A stretch of DNA of 64,000 nucleotides from Adineta vaga (GCA_021613535.1 CP075496.1:11656001-11720000); one strand, 5' to 3'. Positions 24,849 to 36,702 are shown, numbered from the stretch's first letter. The notes: generated by a model from the sequence alone, not told the origin. Numbers and translations: made by a program.

Positions 24849-25816
24849 TTATTCTTTCTCTTCGAAATCATCTGTTGGCAATACAGTCGAACGATCAATA
24901 TCATCTTCTGATACATTGGGTAAAATCGTTGTTTTATCTTGAATCCATTTTGGATACATTTTACAAGCATTATATGCTAATTTTGCATAGTATGGAATAC
25001 CAAACTAGAAGAAAAAAAACCTATTGATATATATCAATTTCTTTGATTGATACAAACTTTTGCAGCCCAACTCCAAAGAGCTTTCGGAAAACTACCACAC
25101 GGATCTTCGCAATACAAACAAAGTGCTAAATAAGATAAAAAACAATGATAGTATTATTCTTTTCTAAATAGATCAAAATACATTTCAAACCATGAGCACC
25201 ATCTGAACAAATCAATGTTTGTGTTTGACAAGTTTCAATTCGAACAATTTTTTTTCGTGGTGGTTCATTAGAAAATTGTTCACTACGTGCTAAAACATAA
25301 TAAAAATGTCGACCATTAATATCATATTCTCCATTCTCTTGTACAAATGTATACTAGAATATAAATTTTCATAAAATTATTTGTTAAAAAGAAAAATACT
25401 CTACATCTCTATTGTTCATAAATAATGGTAGAATAACTTGCCAATAGACACCATGTTTATCACCATCGCTGATTATTCGTCCTTCTAAAATCAAATTTTG
25501 ATCAATAGATTGGAAATATATTGAAGATTATTACCTTTAAGATATTTATCCCAAACTAATCGATATTCGATATCAAGTGCTACTTTGTAAGAAACTTCGG
25601 GTGAAAGATCCGAAAAAGTTGAATAACATTTATAATAAAATAAGTTCTATAGAAAGATTTGAGAGATTTTAAAGATTTTAAAGTCTTATAAAATCGAACG
25701 TGATGTAATCGTCTGTAGACAATTAGTCCTGGACTTTGTGAAAATAATTTCCAATCATTCAAATCTGGTTTATCAAATTCTCGAACAAGTTCTTCAATAC
25801 TTAAAGGTGACTCCAT
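24849..25816 (-). CDS. START-domain lipid transfer protein, PCTP/STARD2-like
   Basis: About six exons. The start is ATG 25816 (MESPLSIEE), and exon 1 runs to His39 at 25700. A short intron with a GTTCGA donor then leads to exon 2 at about 25653, which opens NLFYYKCYSTFSDLSPE. Reading straight through that intron gives a false frame ending near 25580. Later blocks match phosphatidylcholine transfer protein: WDKYLKG, MNNRDYTFVQENGEYDING, YVLARS, and EDPCGSFPKALWSWAAK followed by FGIPYYAKLAYNACKMYP. The C-terminus adds an acidic tail ending EEKE. The whole protein is one START domain, a hydrophobic pocket that carries one lipid, in PCTP a phosphatidylcholine, between membranes in the cytosol. 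The gene is divergent from the metallophosphatase gene at 27072. Other STARD subfamilies (STARD7, STARD10) are less similar by eye. Confidence 0.88.
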
Positions 25817-27071
25817 ATTCGTGTAATGTATGTTTTTTAAATAAATAAATAACAAGAGAAACTTCTTATCTCATTTTGATATTTTCTATTTATTCACATG
25901 ATGTAATGTCAATAGTTAAATTACAAAAACTTTTATTCAAGCAAATATCTATCAAAATCATGAAATGTACTATTAATAGGTATTATTTTCATATTTATTA
26001 ACTTTATAGGAAATATTCATTCATATTTCTTTCACGTATTTATCTATCTCATTTATTTTATAATCATTAAGAAAAAAGAATAGACTGAATGCCTCATTTT
26101 ATATTCATCGAAGTTAATATTTACGTTTTGCATCATTTGATTTCCTTGCAGCAGTATTACTTCTTATCTATCTCTAGTCAACTTTTCTGAAATTTTTATT
26201 TAAAACATGTCAGTTATAATTTTAATAAAAATGACTTTGTTAATGTAGCTAATGTCATTTTTATGACACTTATTGAATTGAGTCCTAAAAGAACTAATGG
26301 AATGCATTTCATGGATGGAACCAAATGACGTTTCACACTATGACTTGTTGTCTTTAGACTTCTTTTTGTATATGTCAGAAATATAATGGTTGGATACTTT
26401 CGTTGCCTAGTTTACCTAATTGAATGGTTCTGAATGATTAAAAATCAGTAGTCTTGCAAGACAATTAAATGTCGGATGTATCAGTTTCTTGCCATTTGAC
26501 ATTGCTCTCCCTTTCTCTCTTTTCTCTTTTACCCTTGATCTCTTTGTGTATACACATCCATACATATATATATGCTAAAACTCTAGAGAGAAACGATTCA
26601 TTTAGTTGACAGAAAAGTGACATTATAAACGCTAATAAAATAACTGACGTTGTTTCGTCCGGTTTTTTTCTTCTTCTATTTTACAAATCAATCAACAGAA
26701 AGGTGAGCAGATTTATTGATTTATATTGACAAAGACAAACTTCACTTCTTCTCTTCTTCTATTCAAAATTCTCGATAAACTTTTTCTCCTTTAAAAGTAT
26801 TTGTTTAAGAAACTAATACATCGAAATTTTATCATTAAATTTTATTTTTCTTTATATATGCTATGTTATGTATACATGTAATAAAATAGATGAAGGGGAA
26901 AAAATGAAATTTAAGAGTGTCAACTCTTTGAAATACGTATAATCGTCATGGTTATTCTTTTTTTTAGAGAAGATCAACGTTTGACACTTATTATTTCTAC
27001 TTGATAAAGTTGAAAAAAGTACGACCTGGGTATCTTTTATTTTCATTATTCAAATTGGATTATCTCTAGAA
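25817..27071. promoter_or_regulatory. Divergent promoter region between the PCTP-like and metallophosphatase genes
   Basis: About 1.25 kb lies between two divergent starts. It is AT-rich with a pyrimidine-rich patch at about 26505-26535. No coding frame or recognisable element was found beyond the expectation of two promoters. Confidence 0.45.
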
Positions 27072-29069
27072 ATGAATTGTCGAAGTAAAGTCGAATTAAA
27101 TGTTTGTCAAGTTGTTTTCTTAACATCTCTATGTCTTATTGCTGTTTTCCTTGCGGTATTTGGTTGGTTTCGTACAATTGAACCGGCAGAATATCTTACA
27201 TCAAAATCACAAGATAAAGTCACGTCAGTTGTTCATACACGTTTACGACCTATGCCATTTCTTGATGATATTGGTTCACCTCCTGTGTTGAATAATCCAG
27301 AACTATATGTACAATGGACATTCCTACAAATGAATGATGTCTATGAAATGATACCACTGAGTGGGGGAAAGAAGGGTGGTCTAGCTCGTGTTGCAACAAT
27401 TCGAAAATTACTTAAACAAGAAAATCCAGATACATTTACCGTTGTATCAGGTGATATTGTCAGTCCATCAGCATTAGGTATGATATTAAAAAAAAGAGAG
27501 AAAAAATCTATTAATATAAATTTCTAGAAACATACCATAGAATGTTTGATTGTCTCAATTATACTCACATCGAGACTTATATATTCTAATACTCTGAGAT
27601 TACTGTAATCATAGTACATACAGGATGTTTGTACTCATTCATAGCATTGTTATCCTAAATACGTTTTACCAGAAGAAATTTACGTCTTAAATAAATACTA
27701 TATGTATAAATACGATATCTTTCGTTGTTTAGGTAATAGTATTGTTAATGGTTCGATGTTAAATGGTAAACAAATGATTGCAACATTTAATGTTCTTGGT
27801 GTTGATTATGCCACTTTAGGCAATCATGAATTTGATTTAAAAGAAACTTCATTACGACGTCGTATAAATGAATCACGTTTTGAATGGATTGCATCAAATG
27901 TTTACGAACGTAATTCAACAAAACCATTTCATAATGTTTTACCTTATAAAATTATAACACTTTCCAATATCAAAATTCTTCTTATTGGATTAACAATTGA
28001 TGATAATTTCGGACCAATACCAACTTCACCCTATGTTGATATAACATCTCAACGAACATTACCTGAATTTACAGCCGATTATATAAAATATCTTCGTCAA
28101 ACTTTACAATTAAAATGGGATGTATTAATCTGTTTAACACATGTAAATATGCAAAATGATATCGAAATTGTTGAACATAATCCAGCTATTGATGTTATAT
28201 TAGGTGGACATGAACATGAAAATTATTATCTAAAACGTGGAACAAAATATGCACCGATTTACAAAGCAGATGATAATGCATTTACAGTGTTTATTCATCG
28301 TTTTGCTTATCAACCACGAACAAAACAATTGATGATATTTTCAAAACTAACTCAAGTATCACCTCGTTTTCCCGATGAACCTGAAACAGCAAAAGTTGCT
28401 ACTTACTTTTATGAAACCGGTTTACAAGCTTATCGTGATCAAGGTAAATAATTATTCTTTGAAATCAATCAATCAATTAATAGAAGAATTCATTTAGTTA
28501 TTGTTTTCTTCTTTGCTTTAGGTTATGTACCTGATCGTATTGTATGTATTTTGCCTGTTGGTTTTAATTTTGATGGTCGTTCAGCAATTATACGTTCTCA
28601 ACAAACACATTTAACACGTGCTTTATGTTATGCAATGATGAATGTAACGAATACTGAAGTTTGTGCATTCAATTCAGGTGCTATTCGTGTTGATGATCAA
28701 TTGATGGGTACCATAACTCAATATGATATCTTACGTTGTTTACCATTTGCTACAAATATAATTACAATACGTATTAATGGTTCATCATTCGTTAAAGTTT
28801 TAAATCGTGGTTTAAGTCAAATCAATACAGGAATGTTTGTTTCCTATGCTGGTTTAGAATATAATACAACATCAGAAAAATGGTATTTAGAATCAACAAA
28901 ACAATTACTTGATGATGATACTTTACAATTAAATGTTGTTTCTATACCATATTTTTATCATAATACAGATTTGAAAGCAGTATCAGAAATTTCAAATACA
29001 TTTTCATCAATGACAAGAGTTTTTATTGATTATCTTCAAAAAAAATATGCAAAAGGACTAAAACATTAA
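27072..29069 (+). CDS. Membrane-anchored 5'-nucleotidase/UshA-family metallophosphatase
   Basis: Three exons: 27072-27477, 27733-28443 and 28522-29069, totalling 1,665 nt, 554 aa. Residues about 12-32 form one hydrophobic segment, probably a signal anchor. No C-terminal hydrophobic tail for a GPI anchor is present (it ends KGLKH), unlike animal CD73. Metallophosphatase motifs run in order: LQMNDVYEMIP, VVSGDIVSPSA, LGNHEFD, LICLTHVN and GGHEHE. The C-terminal substrate domain follows (FNSGAIRVDDQ, GLEYNT). The first motif is D-x-Y where CD73 and UshA have D-x-H, so one metal ligand is different. Related bacterial and fungal proteins with NDVYE exist in my recollection of the family. The 255-bp first intron is longer than usual here. 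The substrate is probably a nucleotide or other phosphoester outside the cytosol. Recent transfer from a non-animal source is possible. Confidence 0.85.
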
Positions 29070-29945
29070 TCATTTTAACAAATAATTTATTCGAAATATT
29101 CGACAAACAATTATTGCATTGGTGTGATAGAAGTATATATATATATCTTATTTACTAGTCAACATGAAAGATCGTATTGATTTAAACAAAAACAAATTTA
29201 TGAAAGAATATCTATATTATAACATTAGACATTGTTTTCCTTTCAAAATATCGCGTAGATTTCTATTTTCTTTTCAGTGTTGCATCTTATTCAAAGAAAT
29301 TGAATTGTATGTTTTCTCTCGATGAAGATTCTCTTCGAATAAATAATGAATTCTTTTTTCAATGGATCAATGATAGTGATAATCTATATTTTCAGTCTGA
29401 AAACAGTAGACATTTATATCATATTACCAAAAGCAATGATGTACATCGATAAAAATAGGAAAAAAAGATCGTATTCTTTTAACAGGAATGATATTAATGA
29501 AAGATCCTCGACGAATAAACGATTCATAAGTAATCTCATTAACAATAAAGAAATGTTTGTACGAATAGATGTTCAATGTTATGGAAATTTTCAAAAACAA
29601 CTTGTCTTTAGTTAATTAGTTTCAACATCTTTATCTTGTTCATCGAGTTCGCCTCATATTGTTATAGTTCTTCTCATATAGATCATCATTAATCGATACT
29701 TGCTTACATCATTGCAAAGAATGAGACTAAAGGTTAGAGTAACAAAAGAGATCGCACAGGATGTTTACAATGTCAACAAACATATCATGTTATTAAAGAA
29801 AAAGAAAGTATTCTAAATTGTTCTCTTCTTATATATATGATTTATTTCACAAAAGAATCCTATTTAATACATTAAATATTTGAGAATAACTAACAGAATA
29901 AATACAAACAGAAAATTATATACAATTTGAATGAAAATAGAAAGT
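29070..29945. other. Intergenic region between convergent metallophosphatase and nanos genes
   Basis: AT-rich sequence between two 3' ends. A 90-codon open frame (29346-29615, +) is Lys/Asn/Ile-rich without domain or splice evidence and is treated as chance. I see nothing else. Confidence 0.6.
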
Positions 29946-30665
29946 TTAATTTTTTTTCATTGCTAATTCAATTTCATGCATACGTCGATTAGCTTTAATT
30001 TCAGCTTTAATTGGACAATATTTCATTGTATGTGCTTGATCACCTGATAAATGACAACGTGGACATTTATGAGCACGAAGAATTGGACATAATGTAATCA
30101 TTTTTTCATTATCACGAAGACGATGTGATGAATAAATATCATAAGATTCACCATTAGCTTTACAAAATGCACATTCAAGATATTCACCGAAATTTTCACG
30201 ACGCCAACGAGCTTTAATAACTAAAGATGATAAATCAAATGACGATGAACGAAGAGGTAAAAGACCACATAATCGATTATCTGAATTCGATATGGATGAT
30301 GTTGGAGATGATGACATCTAAAAGCATGCAAATGAATTTAAGATAATATAGTATTGCAAAAAGAAATTTACCAATGATGGAACAGGACTTGGTGCAATAA
30401 CTAAAGGTATTTCCGAATTATATGTTGTTGAAAACTAAAAGAAAAGACATATTTTTATAAAAGATATAAATGACAACATCAATTAATTGCTTACCAAGGA
30501 TGGAGGTGTAGGAAAGAATGAAGTTGGTGAACAACAATTACAGAATGTTTGAATTGTTGATGTTGTTGACGAGGGTGGAAACTAAATAAAAATAAATGAA
30601 TATCTATTTATTCAATCATCATAACATACCAATGGAAGAAACATTGTATGATTGTAGTTCATCAT
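29946..30665 (-). CDS. nanos: Nanos-family RNA-binding translational repressor
   Basis: Four exons, all joined in phase 0: start at ATG 30665 (or 30662), then about 30500-30585 and 30373-30435, and a last exon 29946-30317. The product is about 185 aa. The C-terminal half is a nanos zinc-finger pair. Finger 1 starts CAFCKANGESYDIYSSH and reaches its last Cys in ITLCPILRAHK. Finger 2 is CPRCHLSGDQAHTMKYC, the exact C-x2-C-x7-H-x4-C. Finger 1 has 11 residues between His and the last Cys where most nanos proteins have 10. The N-terminal part is Pro/Ser/Thr-rich, as is common in the family, with a hydrophobic MFLPL start that could contact the CCR4-NOT complex. Nanos works with Pumilio to repress mRNAs and protects germline cells; here it is probably a germline marker. 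Confidence 0.92.
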
Positions 30666-31037
30666 TGTGAGTAAATGTGTAATGATCAGTAAGTTGTAAA
30701 ATTGAATTATGATGTTAGGAATATATACTCCTCGAGATATAAATGATTTCATTTGTAATTAGTTTACACTTTCGATTACAACTAAAGAAATGGTGTCAAA
30801 TAGAAATACACTAATTGATACATTCAATGTGTTCCTTTTATTCTTAATTAATACGAAAAACAAAACAATCTACGAACGATACATAGATCAAAAGAAACGT
30901 ACATGTTATACATTGATTGTTAACAGAATTAAAAAGAAAAACGAACGTGCTTCTTTGATATTACAGAAATTTCAATAGTAAATCGTGTAAATATGTTAAA
31001 GATGAACAGTGAATAATGTTTTCTTCTCTTATAGTTA
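30666..31037. other. Nanos upstream region
   Basis: About 370 bp between the nanos start and the end of the small membrane-protein gene on the same strand; it must contain the nanos promoter or 5' leader. A plus-strand open frame (30790-30978) is low-complexity Lys/Asn/Ile and is not considered a gene. Confidence 0.45.
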
Positions 31038-31336
31038 TCAAGATACAAAATCATAGAGTTCTAAAATAATTGTACCCAAAATACAAACAACAAAAAATCC
31101 ACCAACAATACAGCCAAATAAAATTAAAAATATGACACCTGCACTAAGACCAGTTGTTTCGCTTCTGTCTCGAATTCGTCCATAATATACATCTGCATAT
31201 GTTCTTGCATAACTTTCATTGACTAGTAGATAATAAAACAAGAAGGCGATATGTTTTTTTTACTTGCTACAATCATACACTCACTTTCAATTAGAATTAA
31301 TAGACTATTAATCCAAACGATCGATCTAGGAAACAT
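31038..31336 (-). CDS. Small type I membrane protein, unknown function
   Basis: Two exons (31285-31336 and 31038-31222) give 237 nt, 78 aa, in phase. The first exon encodes a hydrophobic leader (MFPRSIVWINSLLILIE) that reads as a signal peptide. The mature part is short, with Tyr-rich TYADVYYGRIRDRSE, then one strong transmembrane segment starting GLSAGVIFLILFGCIVGGF, and a very short tail ELYDFVS. The TM segment has Gly spacing (GCIVGG) typical of packed helices. I do not recognise the family. Frame continuity across the splice and the signal-TM layout argue for a real gene. It could be a small subunit or regulator of a membrane complex, but nothing in the sequence says which. Confidence 0.6.
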
Positions 31337-31608
31337 TACAATACTTTCGATAGTCACCAAGAAAAAAACGTATGTTATCGTATTCAAGGATTTTATTATA
31401 GACGTGTTTTCATAGTAAATTGATTCTGACGTGATTATATTCTATTGACACTCAGTTTTTATAGACAAATATAGAATCATGATTTGAAAGAATCAAATCT
31501 TTACACAATTTCTAATAGTAACTAAAACGAATTATCTATAGCGACAAGGAAATTTTGTTTGATTTTCATTTTAAATTGTCTTTATTTGCTTGTATTTATT
31601 GAATAGTA

Positions 31609-32527
31609 ATGCTTCGTCGAAATCAGAAGAATTCAAAGAAGAAAGTCCTACATCGTAAATCATCTGTTTCACACATGCAACGATCGATTCCATTGAATAT
31701 AAATGCATACAATCAACCATCGAGTAATGATTCACTTTCATTAGTGATCGATTCTGTCAATGACACGATTTCCTTATGAATTTATTATATTTAGTCGTAA
31801 ATCCAACTTCTCGTCTTGAATCAATGGCTAATTTAATGATTCAAGAATTATGTGGGACACAACGTGATAATTTAAAGCATGAATTATTGACATCTTATAT
31901 TTCTAACATGATAACAACAAATAATTTACCATTGTCTTCATCGAAAAGAAGTTTAGAACAACTCTTATCTGATATACATACACTTGATCGTTCTATTGAC
32001 CAACAGTCTGGTACAACAGATATTACTGATCATGAATTGAGTAGAAGCACTCTTAATCTTGATAAGGATACATTTGATGCTATATCAACACAATCTAAAT
32101 CCACAAATCTGTTGCACGATGAATCGCCGTCCATAATAGTGAAAAAACGACGAAGAAATTTGAAAAATCCTGTACCATCAAAAACTATATGTACAAGAAG
32201 TTCAAAATTCAATTCTTTAAATACTCATGAAAATGAAAATAATCATAGTTAGTAAAATGATATTGTCAAAATTAAGAATTTCTTCTTTTAGTCATCTCCA
32301 ATCGTGCACGTAAACAACAATCATCATCAATAAATACAGATATCAAACAAAATTCAATCATCAATGGTGAGACACAAATTCTTTGTGTTTACTAATCGTC
32401 TTAGTTCATTGATGAATATACTATTTATAGTTTAGGAGAAGATATATCTGGTGTGAAAGTATCTCGTAAAAAACTTCAATCAACTGTTCAGTCTCCTAAA
32501 TGTTCTGAAATTACTAATGATTTTTGA
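31609..32527 (+). CDS. Unrecognised basic, Ser-rich protein (probably nuclear)
   Basis: Four exons: 31609-31723, 31795-32247, 32292-32366 and 32436-32527; 735 nt, 244 aa, with all junctions in phase. The start is MLRRNQKNSKKKVLHRKSS. Blocks include a possibly helical ESMANLMIQELCGTQRDNL, LSDIHTLDRSIDQQSG, and a strongly basic VKKRRRNLKNP that looks like a nuclear localisation signal. A C-terminal VKVSRKKLQSTVQSP precedes the stop. No domain was recognised. The next gene starts 171 bp downstream on the same strand and also encodes a Ser/Lys-rich basic protein, so the two may be functionally linked or co-transcribed. A chromatin or chromosome-associated role is a guess from composition. Confidence 0.6.
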
Positions 32528-32698
32528 TTTCGTGATTTTTTAATAAAATCAATGGCGCTTTGAAAGAATAAATAACTGGCGCGTTTCTTTAGTAACAATT
32601 TCTTTTTTTTTGTCTCAAATATCGATTTGTTTTCTATTTGAAATCATTATTTGTCTATCAAATCATTTGTTTTTGTCCGTCATCCTTCAACAGTGTCA

Positions 32699-34350
32699 AT
32701 GTCGTCAAATACGTTAACGAGTACCGCGAAATTTGAACAGATGACAAAAGAAGAAAAGTTACGTTTCTGTCAAGATCTTATTAAACAAGCTGCTAATTTA
32801 AAGAAACCATCTGGCATGGGCAAAGCACGATCGAAAAGTAAATCAGGTAAACGGCGAATTTCAACAGGTGATGCAATGTCAAAAAAAACCAAACATCCAA
32901 CTTCGACGCATGGTGGACGATCAAAATCTTCAATCAGATCATCTGCATTACAACCTGTGTGTTTATTTCATATTATCTAGGTGTTTATAAAAATGGAGAT
33001 GAATTCTTTTTATCTAGTCACACAAATCCAAATCCGACTTAATTCATTATGATTCATATCCAGTTTGTGCTATTTCACTTCGTATTGTTCGTATTCAATT
33101 TTCCTTTAGTCTGAACATAGTCCGATGAAATCAAAAAGTAAACGATCTTCTTCACGTTCACATTCCAAAACAGGTAATGATTGTTTGAAAAGATTCAAAT
33201 AGTGTATGTGAAACATATTGATTATGGGTGGTACACATAAACTGAAAACTGATCATCCTGGAACAGCAGAACGATCAACATCCAAATCTGTATATTGATT
33301 TGTTGATGAATATTATTATCGACGAAATCATTTTGAATATAATTTAGTCAATGCATAGTAGTAAATCACAGAGTAAACGTCATCCATTTGCAACTAATTC
33401 ACGATCATTAATAAATCCTAACGAAACAAGCGTTACTCGATCTACATCAAACACTATTGGTTCGTAGTCATCATTGGATGTGTTAAAATCAATAATTTTA
33501 TCATTATTCTAGATAATAAATCAGATGTGAAAAGTTCAAAGAACAAGGTTGGAGTGAGTGAAGCAATTTATAGTTTATGTTTTTCTCAAAAAATACCTTA
33601 TCTAGCATCCTTCATCATCTAAGCATAAGACATCTGGTGGTATTACTTTTTTCATTGTTTTGTTTTAAAAACAAGAATTTTCCAATTTAGGCACACGTAT
33701 AAAATCGAAATCAAAAGCACGTAGTTCAAGCCGACGAGCAAGAGGTACTTCATATGCTCTTTCTACCAGCAAACAAAAGAATAGAACTCGACGAACAAAA
33801 TCAAACACTCCGAAAAAGGTTAGATCAATAGCACAAAAAATGAATGTATTCATTCAAAGAATCATTTCAGAGAACGACATCAAACGTTCGTTCACCATCA
33901 AAATCAGTAAGACATAAAGGCAAAAGTGTTAATAAGAGTCGAACAAAATCGAGTGTAAGATCTGCTAAAACCAAAGGTAAACACCCACGTACATCAATGA
34001 AAAATCGTACTGAAACATGTGCCGTTCAATTTGTACCAAAATTTAATCCAAATTCCAATAAAAATCAAGTACCAATCTATCATCTTATTCGTCATGCATT
34101 TGGTAATATGGTTCGTGAAGCTATCTGTCAATTAGATAAAAATAAAGCCGGTGTGAGTTCTCAACAAATTATCGATCATATTCTCAAACATTATTCATTT
34201 CCAAATAACCTTTCCGAAAGTGCGATACGTAATCGAACATTGTTTACAATTAATTCGGGTTTACGTGCTGGTACACTTATTACTGCTAGTCCAAACAAAG
34301 GTGTTCGAATTGGTCGTATGCGTCGTATTTATCCACGTCTACTTTGCTAG
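32699..34350 (+). CDS. Ser/Lys/Arg-rich chromatin-type protein with C-terminal linker-histone-like domain
   Basis: About seven exons; the first is 32699-32956 (MSSNTLTSTAKFEQMTKEE), the second 33110-33173, and the last about 33872-34350. The short middle exons, joined in phase, encode repeated Ser-Lys and Ser-Arg words (KARSKSKSGKRR, KSKSKRSSSRSHSKTG, SKSKARSSSRRARG). The final about 85 residues are folded-looking: YHLIRHAFGNMVREAI, then VSSQQIIDHILKHYSF, then LSESAIRNRTLFTINSGLRA and GTLITASPNKGVRIG. The order helix-helix-helix-wing, ending in a Gly-rich beta turn, resembles the winged-helix of histone H1. The basic tail is mostly N-terminal, the reverse of H1, whose long tail is C-terminal. 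A DNA-packaging or protamine-like role is inferred. TTCAACAG ending 5 bp before the ATG could be a cis or trans splice acceptor. Confidence 0.62.
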
Positions 34351-35784
34351 AGAAAAGAAAATATTGACAACGATCATTTTATTTCTTTCGAATAAATAGA
34401 TAATCATCGGAGAAAAAAGTTTATGTTTAAATTGACTGTAGGCGTGTTATTAGAATAATCAACACTATCGGTACTGTTGAAAGAACAGCATGTTTACTTT
34501 TTTTTATTCTTTTTGAAATTTGATACGTAATAATCATACTTCATTTTTTTGAAATCTGAGATTGATATACATATAGAAATTCATTTTTAATGACATGTTT
34601 TTCTGAATTACAATACAGAGAAATTTATTTGATAATACCTTCATATGAGTTCAGCCTATCCGGTTCAAAACAAACCCATTCAACTTTCTGAAGGTTGATA
34701 TACTCTGTATGTTTTATAACACCTGGTTTGATCTATTTATTCATTATTCTATTGACGATAATGATCTATAGTAACGTTTTCCTTTTTGATTGATGAATTT
34801 AAAGAAATTGTTTCAAAATAAATATCATGTTGAAAGTATGAGAACGACGAGGTAGGCTTGATAAACGTGATTCTAATGTTTTTCTTTTGTATAACAAACG
34901 TGATGTCAATATCAATCGAACTAATAATAATCTTCCTACTTAACTGTCAACAGTGTTTTGCCCTCAATAAAATCAAAAAACAAGTCGTCTAAAAAATGTG
35001 GATAAAAGATGATGAACACAAAGATGTTAATATATTCTGACCTCTTCTAAATGTAAATTTACTACACTCGGCATGGCCTCGATGAGATATTTATATATGC
35101 AAGCTAACAAGATTTCAATAACGCACATTATTTGACATACATTTTCGGAAGAGAGAAAATATAATGGATAAATAAATTTTATTCTAGCATTTGTATATGT
35201 CATGTATACGGACATTTCACTCGATCTGTATTAAATATTCCACATCGAATGAACGATTTTATTATTTATTATTCTCTACTTTGAAAAAATAATCTCTTCA
35301 TTCTCCGTAAAAGCTCATATGATTACTTTTTTTTTCAACTAAACAACAAGCGGTAGAAGAGAAAAAATTCAAACGCATATACCATGATTATTTCAGGATG
35401 TTACTTGTCATTCTTTTTTTTATTTCATATCACTATCTAGTCGGAAAGCAAACAACAGGTTTGCATCTTTCTAAAAGTTATTACAATTGAACCATAAAAA
35501 TGTTTTTCTATGAGTACTAAAGAAGCAATGAGTGTATATGTTTTTATTCTAAGTTTCACGCTATTACGATACAGAAAAGAATACAAGAATTACCGGTTTG
35601 ACTAAGAAAAATATAAAAAAAATAAATTGAAGAAATCTGGTCGTGAATTTTCTTGTCCTCTTCGTTATTTTATTTTCTTGTTCTCTCTTCTCTTCCTCTT
35701 CATTTAATAGTCATAATGCCGCTTTGAACTTGCCAGATATTTATTTATTGAAACATTAGGAAACCTAAAATTAACTATTCAAAT
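34351..35784. other. Intergenic region, about 1.4 kb
   Basis: AT-rich sequence between two plus-strand genes. The only open frame of note (35027-35215, -) lacks any protein-like signal. It presumably holds the promoter of the PRTase-like gene near its right end. Confidence 0.55.
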
Positions 35785-36702
35785 ATGATCGACGATGAAC
35801 AACGTTTTGCTCTTCATACAATTACAAATCCAACAAATTTAACATTTGATCGATATGCTTATTCACGTTATAAATATGGTGATGGACATCAAGCGGAAGA
35901 ATTCGGTAAAGAATTATGTAAGGGTTTTCTCGACAAATATACTGATTTTCTTCTTTCATCAAATCAACAATTTGTTGCGATTTCATCACCACGTGGAATC
36001 ATTCCGCCAGCTGTTTATTATATTTTTCAAACATTTTTAAAAAGACTCAATCGTTTTCTACAATTAAATGGACGAGAACCGATAGTAGAACAGACAATTC
36101 ATCGAATAGGAACAATTGCAGAGGATTATTCATTATTATCCAAACATGAACGATTTAATCGTTTAGTCGATGAACGATATTCTATTGATAGACAACCATT
36201 ACCAGATAAATTCTTATTATTCGTTGATGATATTCGTATTACAGGTAAGAACAATTATCTTATCCAATTTATATCAAAAATATAATCCATTCTTTTTCCT
36301 TGTCTATTTCAAGGTATCCATGAAATGAACATAATTCGTCTATTACAATCATCAAAAATTTATAATTCACGATTATTTATTTATTATGCTCAGTTAATTA
36401 ATGATCAAACGCCTACATCATTTGAATATGAATTAAATCGATGTGCAATCTCTAATCTCGAACAACTATTAACAATCATTCATAATCCATTAACATCATT
36501 TCAAATAAATACACGTGTATTAAAAGAAATTTTACGTTCAAATTTAACTGAATTAAATCAATTTTTACAATCAATTAGCACAGATCTCATGTCACAACTC
36601 TATCACGCATGTTTTGCTTGTAATTATGAAACAATTGATATATTTGCTGATGCTCTAGAATATCTACATCGTTTTCTTGAACAACGACAAAATGAAAATT
36701 AA
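35785..36702 (+). CDS. Phosphoribosyltransferase-like protein, probably of microbial origin
   Basis: Two exons (35785-36244 and 36314-36702), 849 nt, 282 aa. The first half is PRTase-like. FVAISSPRGIIPPAVYY forms the early Gly-containing loop, and FLLFVDDIRITGIHEM is the PRPP-binding signature (hydrophobic strand, D-D, T-G). The N-terminal block FDRYAYSRYKYGDGHQAEEFG resembles PRTase-like proteins encoded in bacterial tellurite-resistance and stress operons, from my memory of that family. The second half is helical, mostly Leu/Ile/Asn/Gln, with no motif I know. The reaction and substrate are unknown. No animal housekeeping PRTase (HPRT, APRT, UMPS, PRPS) matches. The intron lies just after the T-G of the PRPP loop. 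It is a candidate horizontally acquired gene that has gained an intron. Confidence 0.6.

Noticed and set aside
25580-25855. Single 91-codon frame at the start of the PCTP-like gene
   Set aside because: It reads through a short intron; only its first part is coding, and the matching START sequence continues in another frame from about 25653.
34660-34690. GGTTCAAAACAAACCC, reminiscent of a tRNA B box
   Set aside because: No A box, acceptor stem or cloverleaf could be drawn around it.
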